Source: Candidatus Nitrosomarinus sp.
GTDB lineage: Archaea > Thermoproteota > Nitrososphaeria > Nitrososphaerales > Nitrosopumilaceae
Length of the DNA stretch: 8,497 nt
NCBI GenBank assembly: GCA_003702465.1
Contig: REGF01000002.1
Span: 1-8,497 of the forward strand
Reading direction: 5' to 3'
Below the pieces are notes generated by a model. The model saw nothing but the letters and a program-made list of their open reading frames with translations, made no database searches and was not told the origin of the DNA. The number at the start of each line of letters is the position of its first letter. Within the stretch, counting starts at the first letter, position 1. A program made the translations under genes and the position numbers. This document shows positions 6,371-8,497 of the stretch, piece after piece.

Positions 6371-6886
6371 ATGACTAACTATAAAATCCAAGAAATTGAA
6401 AAATCCTTTGATGGAAAAATTTTAGAAAATCTTGGTGATAATGAATACATTATCAAAATTAATGATAATGAACATAAATTAAAAATAATTAATATGAATT
6501 CCCGTGGAATTGAATTTGTTTTAAATCAACAATATCATAGTGCAAAATATCTTGAACAATCAACAAATGAAATGAATATTGTAGTAGATAATGTACCAAT
6601 GATTATCAATTTACATACTCATTATGATAAAGTTGTTTACAAAAACTCTGGTGGCGGTGGTTCAGGCGGAGCACAAAAAGCATTGAAAAGTCAAATTCCT
6701 GGTAAAGTTATTTCAATTTCAGTTGAAGATGGTGATTCTGTCAAGAAAGGTGATGTCATTTGTACTTTAGAATCAATGAAGATGCAAGTTGCAGTTAAAG
6801 CACATACAGATGGTGTTGTAAGAAATATCAAAGCTAAAGATGGTGCAACTGTTGCAAAAGGCGATATAATTACTGATATAGAATAA
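6371..6886 (+). CDS. Biotin carboxyl carrier protein with N-terminal linker domain
   Basis: This 171-aa protein carries the biotin that shuttles CO2 between the two preceding subunits. The C-terminal half (about 105-171) is a biotinyl domain: the PGKVISISVEDGDSVKKGD strand-turn, then the biotinylation motif ESMKM (134-138) with Lys137 as the predicted attachment site, then a mirrored half ending in TVAKGDIITDIE. A flexible Gly/Ser linker, SGGGGSGGA (93-101), precedes it. The N-terminal 90 residues are beta-rich and resemble in position the BT-type domain that joins BC and BCCP in propionyl-CoA carboxylase alpha chains; this is inferred from layout, not a clear motif. A TGAT at 6363-6366, overlapping the upstream stop, may serve as a weak SD. 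The biotin ligase needed for loading is not in this window. It is the last gene of the operon, 9 bases from the convergent peroxiredoxin gene's stop. Confidence 0.93.
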   Translation: MTNYKIQEIEKSFDGKILENLGDNEYIIKINDNEHKLKIINMNSRGIEFVLNQQYHSAKYLEQSTNEMNIVVDNVPMIINLHTHYDKVVYKNSGGGGSGGAQKALKSQIPGKVISISVEDGDSVKKGDVICTLESMKMQVAVKAHTDGVVRNIKAKDGATVAKGDIITDIE

Positions 6887-6902
6887 AAAAATTATTTATT
6901 TT
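6884..6902. terminator. Bidirectional A/T-tract terminator between convergent genes
   Basis: A run of seven A (6885-6891) gives an oligo-T tract for minus-strand transcripts right after the peroxiredoxin stop. ATTATTTATTTT (6891-6902) gives a T-rich tract for plus-strand transcripts after the carrier-protein stop. There is no hairpin, and the two stop codons are only 9 bases apart, so transcripts probably overlap at their 3' ends. Confidence 0.45.
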
Positions 6903-7360
6903 AAAAAGTCTTTAATTTCTTGATAATTTGGTTCCTTTAATGGATCTTCTGATACCCATTTGTATCCAATTTTTCCATCTTCCATAATTATGAAAACTGA
7001 ACGCTTTGCTGCATTGTAATCTTTAATGTGAAGCAGATCTTTTAGTAAAATATCATAATCTTTGATAGTTTTACTTGTGTAATCACCTAACAATGGAAAA
7101 TTGAAATTGTGTTTTTCTGCAAATGCTTTATTTGCAAAAGGTCCATCATTACTAATTGAAATTATTTGTGCTCCCATATCTGAAATTTCTTTCCATGAAT
7201 CTCTGAAAGTACATAGTTCAACTTCACATACTGGTGAACTTGCTGCTACTATGAACGATAATACGACCTTTTTGCCCTTAAATTCTTCCAAAGTCCTCAT
7301 CTTCAACTCTGTATCTGGAAGTTCAAAATTTGGAGCAAGATCGCCTACATTCAATGCCAT
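6896..7360 (-). CDS. Peroxiredoxin, Bcp/AhpC-TSA family
   Basis: This is a thioredoxin-fold peroxidase predicted to reduce hydrogen peroxide and organic hydroperoxides in the cytoplasm. At 154 aa it matches the length of Bcp-type enzymes. It has the N-terminal GDLAPNFELPD, the peroxidatic cysteine C45 in SSPVCEVEL, and C50 five residues later, the same spacing as the peroxidatic/resolving pair of E. coli Bcp. The conserved Arg is at R120 in AKRSVFII, and the tail YKWVSEDPLKEPNYQEI is typical of the family. The active-site pattern is normally PxxxT/SxxC. Here S42 and C45 are kept, but the proline position is V38 (SFIVAASSPVC), a notable departure. The start at 7360 is the family start and has a TATA-like element about 26 bp upstream. 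The gene is divergent from nuoA across about 100 bp. The reductant partner is not identifiable here. Confidence 0.9.
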   Translation of the reverse strand: MALNVGDLAPNFELPDTELKMRTLEEFKGKKVVLSFIVAASSPVCEVELCTFRDSWKEISDMGAQIISISNDGPFANKAFAEKHNFNFPLLGDYTSKTIKDYDILLKDLLHIKDYNAAKRSVFIIMEDGKIGYKWVSEDPLKEPNYQEIKDFLK

Positions 7361-7381
7361 GATCGGTTTTTTTTGTTATCC

Positions 7382-7390
7382 TATTAATTA
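7382..7390 (-). promoter_or_regulatory. Putative TATA box for the peroxiredoxin gene
   Basis: TAATTAATA on the minus strand is centred about 26 bp before the ATG at 7360, predicting a leaderless transcript. It lies in the intergenic region shared with the nuoA promoter. Confidence 0.4.
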
Positions 7391-7440
7391 CTTTTCAAAT
7401 TCCTCTTTTCAAAAACCTGATCGAAAAAACGAAGCATATC

Positions 7441-7453
7441 TTATTATATAAAA
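7441..7453 (+). promoter_or_regulatory. TATA-box-like element upstream of nuoA
   Basis: TTATTATATAAAA is the strongest TATA-like sequence in the intergenic region, but its centre lies only about 14 bp before ATG 7461. Standard spacing would place the TSS near 7472, inside the annotated gene and next to an in-frame TTG at 7473. A weaker CATATC at 7435-7440 would fit a leaderless start at 7461 better. Confidence 0.4.
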
Positions 7454-7460
7454 CTCAGAG

Positions 7461-7847
7461 ATGAAAGTTAAATTGGTCGGAGAAATAGCGGGCAATTATA
7501 GCACCGTAGTATTGATGTTCGGGTTCGCAGTTGTAGCAATGGCACCCGCATTATTGATTTCTCGAATGGTTTCACCTCGTAAAAAGAGCAATCCTGTAAA
7601 ATTTTTGCCAATGGAATGTGGCCAAGTTCCTAGTGGTGAAGGTCGAACTCATTTTATGATGCAGTATTACCCGTACATTCTGATGTTTGTAATTTTTGAT
7701 GTAGTTGCAATTTTCTTATATGCTTGGGGCAGTGCACTTTTGGAACTTCCAAAAAGTGCAACTTTACCAATGATAGGTTTCTTAGCAATTATGTTTGGTG
7801 CAATGTCTTTTGCACTTTATCAATCAGGGAGAAGAAGAATTTGGTAG
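7461..7847 (+). CDS. nuoA: NADH-quinone oxidoreductase-like complex I subunit A
   Basis: NuoA is a small membrane subunit at the junction of the peripheral and membrane arms of complex I, near the quinone channel. In ammonia-oxidising archaea the complex is thought to lack the NADH-oxidising NuoEFG module and to use another electron donor or run in reverse. The 128-aa protein has three predicted membrane helices (about 17-37, 70-90 and 103-121). The loop motif MECGQVPSGEGRTHFMMQYY (51-70) matches the family's ECGxxPxGxxRxxFxxxFY signature. The helix-2 motif reads MFVIFDVVAIFLYAWG: Asp80 is kept, but the usual Glu two positions later (FDxE in most bacteria and mitochondria) is Val82. ATG 7461 is used here; the TATA position leaves a shorter TTG start at 7473 (LVGEIAGNYS) possible. 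It begins a nuoABC operon. Confidence 0.92.
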   Translation: MKVKLVGEIAGNYSTVVLMFGFAVVAMAPALLISRMVSPRKKSNPVKFLPMECGQVPSGEGRTHFMMQYYPYILMFVIFDVVAIFLYAWGSALLELPKSATLPMIGFLAIMFGAMSFALYQSGRRRIW

Positions 7848-7858
7848 TTATTTATACA
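7848..7858 (+). promoter_or_regulatory. Possible internal TATA-like element before nuoB
   Basis: TTATTTATACA lies in the 28-base gap between nuoA and nuoB, centred about 23 bp before the TTG at 7876. It could give an internal leaderless nuoB transcript, but nuoB may simply be read through from nuoA. Confidence 0.25.
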
Positions 7859-7875
7859 AATCAATCTAAAGGGGG

Positions 7876-8412
7876 TTGGGAATAAAATTGCTTAAAGATT
7901 TAGTAACACCAGAAAATGCAAATGTCTTCATTGGAAAACTTGGAGATATTTTGGAAAAAGCAATTGACAAACCATTGGGCTATGCTATCAATTGGGGTAG
8001 AATTTGGTCACTTTGGCCTGTGCATATTGAAACAGCTTGTTGTAGTGTTGAGTTTGGTGCAGCATCAAGTCCTAGATACGATGTTGAAAGATTTGGTATC
8101 ATTGAAGCATTTGGATCACTAAGACAATGTGATCTAATTGTTGTTCAAGGTACTATCACACGAAAAATGGCTCCACGTTTAAGATTAGTTTATGATCAAA
8201 TGCCAGAACCAAAATATGTGATTGCAATGGGAGCTTGTGCAATTACTGGAGGATTATACTTTGATTCGTACAATGTACTTCCAGGAATTGATGGAGTTCT
8301 TCCAGTTGATGTTTATGTTCCAGGTTGCCCACCTAGACCTGAAACTCTCATACAAGGTTGTATTTTGTTACAAGAAAAAATCAAGAGAATGAAGGCTAGG
8401 AAGTTTGTATAA
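7876..8412 (+). CDS. nuoB: NADH-quinone oxidoreductase-like complex I subunit B (N2 cluster subunit)
   Basis: NuoB binds the terminal [4Fe-4S] cluster N2, which passes electrons to quinone at the base of the peripheral arm. All four ligand cysteines are visible: the tandem C55-C56 in ETACCSVEF, C121 in GACAITGG, and C151 in PGCPPRPE. RYDVERFG (67-74) and the QCDLIVVQG strand are also typical. At 178 aa it is normal for the family and has no frameshift. The start is a TTG at 7876; another in-frame TTG at 7888 would shorten it by four residues. A G-rich stretch (AAAGGGGG, 7868-7875) resembles an SD, but it abuts TTG 7876 and is better spaced for TTG 7888, so the exact start is uncertain. The stop overlaps the nuoC ATG by one base (TAATG). 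The related NiFe-hydrogenase small subunit is unlikely given nuoA and nuoC as neighbours. Confidence 0.95.
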   Translation: MGIKLLKDLVTPENANVFIGKLGDILEKAIDKPLGYAINWGRIWSLWPVHIETACCSVEFGAASSPRYDVERFGIIEAFGSLRQCDLIVVQGTITRKMAPRLRLVYDQMPEPKYVIAMGACAITGGLYFDSYNVLPGIDGVLPVDVYVPGCPPRPETLIQGCILLQEKIKRMKARKFV

Positions 8413-8497
8413 TGAGTTCTGACACTGAAACCAAAACTGAAACAAAACCTGCAGCAAAACCTGCAGCAAAACCTGCAGCAAAACCTGCAGCAAAACC
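8412..8497 (+). CDS. nuoC: Start of a probable complex I subunit C gene, with N-terminal KPAA repeat (partial)
   Basis: An ATG overlapping the nuoB stop by one base opens a frame that stays open to the right edge. Its 28 codons read MSSDTETKTETKPAA and then repeated KPAA units. No catalytic-domain sequence lies inside the window, so the assignment to NuoC (the 30-kDa subunit) rests on its place directly after nuoA and nuoB, the usual order. The Lys/Pro/Ala-rich start is a low-complexity, probably disordered extension ahead of the conserved domain. Confidence 0.7.
   Translation, partial: MSSDTETKTETKPAAKPAAKPAAKPAAK
8445..8497 (+). repeat. Perfect 12-bp tandem repeat (unit AAACCTGCAGCA), at least 4.4 copies
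   Basis: Four identical 12-base units (8445-8456, 8457-8468, 8469-8480, 8481-8492) are followed by five bases of a fifth that is cut by the window edge. The unit is a whole number of codons (Lys-Pro-Ala-Ala), so copy-number change keeps the reading frame. The copies have no silent differences, which points to recent expansion or ongoing slippage. The total copy number cannot be seen here. Confidence 0.95.

Noticed and set aside
3324..6886. Sodium-pumping methylmalonyl-CoA decarboxylase or transcarboxylase operon
   Set aside because: The biotin carboxylase with intact ATP-grasp residues is immediately adjacent and no membrane beta subunit is present, so an ATP-dependent acyl-CoA carboxylase is the better reading.
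7101..7451. Plus-strand open frame opposite the peroxiredoxin gene
   Set aside because: The minus-strand frame encodes a complete peroxiredoxin with active-site Cys and Arg. The plus frame is its shadow running into the intergenic region.
7916..8122. Out-of-frame open frame inside nuoB
   Set aside because: It overlaps the strongly supported NuoB frame containing the N2 cluster cysteines, and has no independent support.
8445..8497. Direct repeats as a CRISPR array
   Set aside because: The 12-base units are contiguous, have no spacers, and are in frame as KPAA codons, so this is a coding minisatellite.
1..8497. Mobile element, phage, toxin-antitoxin, defence system, rRNA or tRNA gene
   Set aside because: No transposase, integrase, terminal inverted repeats, tRNA-like folds or defence motifs were seen. 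Intergenic gaps are short, and base composition looks even apart from a slightly GC-richer nuoA start.

Overview
The window looks like chromosomal DNA from a marine ammonia-oxidising archaeon of the Nitrososphaerota (Thaumarchaeota), most like Nitrosopumilus and relatives. The evidence is an AT-rich genome, an archaeal clamp-loader large subunit, a split acetyl/propionyl-CoA carboxylase as used in the 3-hydroxypropionate/4-hydroxybutyrate CO2-fixation cycle, a complex I cluster starting nuoA-nuoB-nuoC, TATA boxes about 25 bp before start codons (leaderless mRNAs), and GTG/TTG starts. No database search was possible, so the placement rests on recognising these families and their order.

Layout. 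(1) 1-566, minus: partial archaeal inositol monophosphatase/fructose-1,6-bisphosphatase, divergent from the next gene. (2) 650-3245, plus: three tightly coupled genes, namely an unrecognised 373-aa protein with a CxxC pair, replication factor C large subunit (rfcL), and a 103-aa protein with eleven cysteines. (3) 3324-6886, plus: the acyl-CoA carboxylase operon (carboxyltransferase, biotin carboxylase, biotin carrier protein) behind a clear TATA box. (4) 6896-7360, minus: a Bcp-like peroxiredoxin, convergent with the carboxylase operon and divergent from nuoA. (5) 7461 to the right edge, plus: nuoA, nuoB and the first 28 codons of nuoC, which enter a perfect 12-bp tandem repeat encoding KPAA units and run off the window.

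How the genes work together. The carboxylase trio should supply both carboxylation steps of autotrophic carbon fixation: acetyl-CoA to malonyl-CoA and propionyl-CoA to methylmalonyl-CoA. An isoleucine at the known specificity position supports acceptance of both substrates. The nuo genes begin the quinone-reactive core of a complex I-like proton pump. The peroxiredoxin would remove peroxides. The sugar/inositol phosphatase would serve gluconeogenesis or inositol metabolism. rfcL loads the PCNA sliding clamp, and its two coupled neighbours are candidates for replication- or repair-linked proteins.

No mobile element, CRISPR array, phage or defence gene, rRNA or tRNA was seen. This is mostly a housekeeping region. 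The points worth a second look are non-consensus residues in conserved motifs (peroxiredoxin Pro to Val, NuoA Glu to Val), the nuoC repeat, the unknown partners of rfcL, and stop codons that appear to double as ribosome-binding sites.
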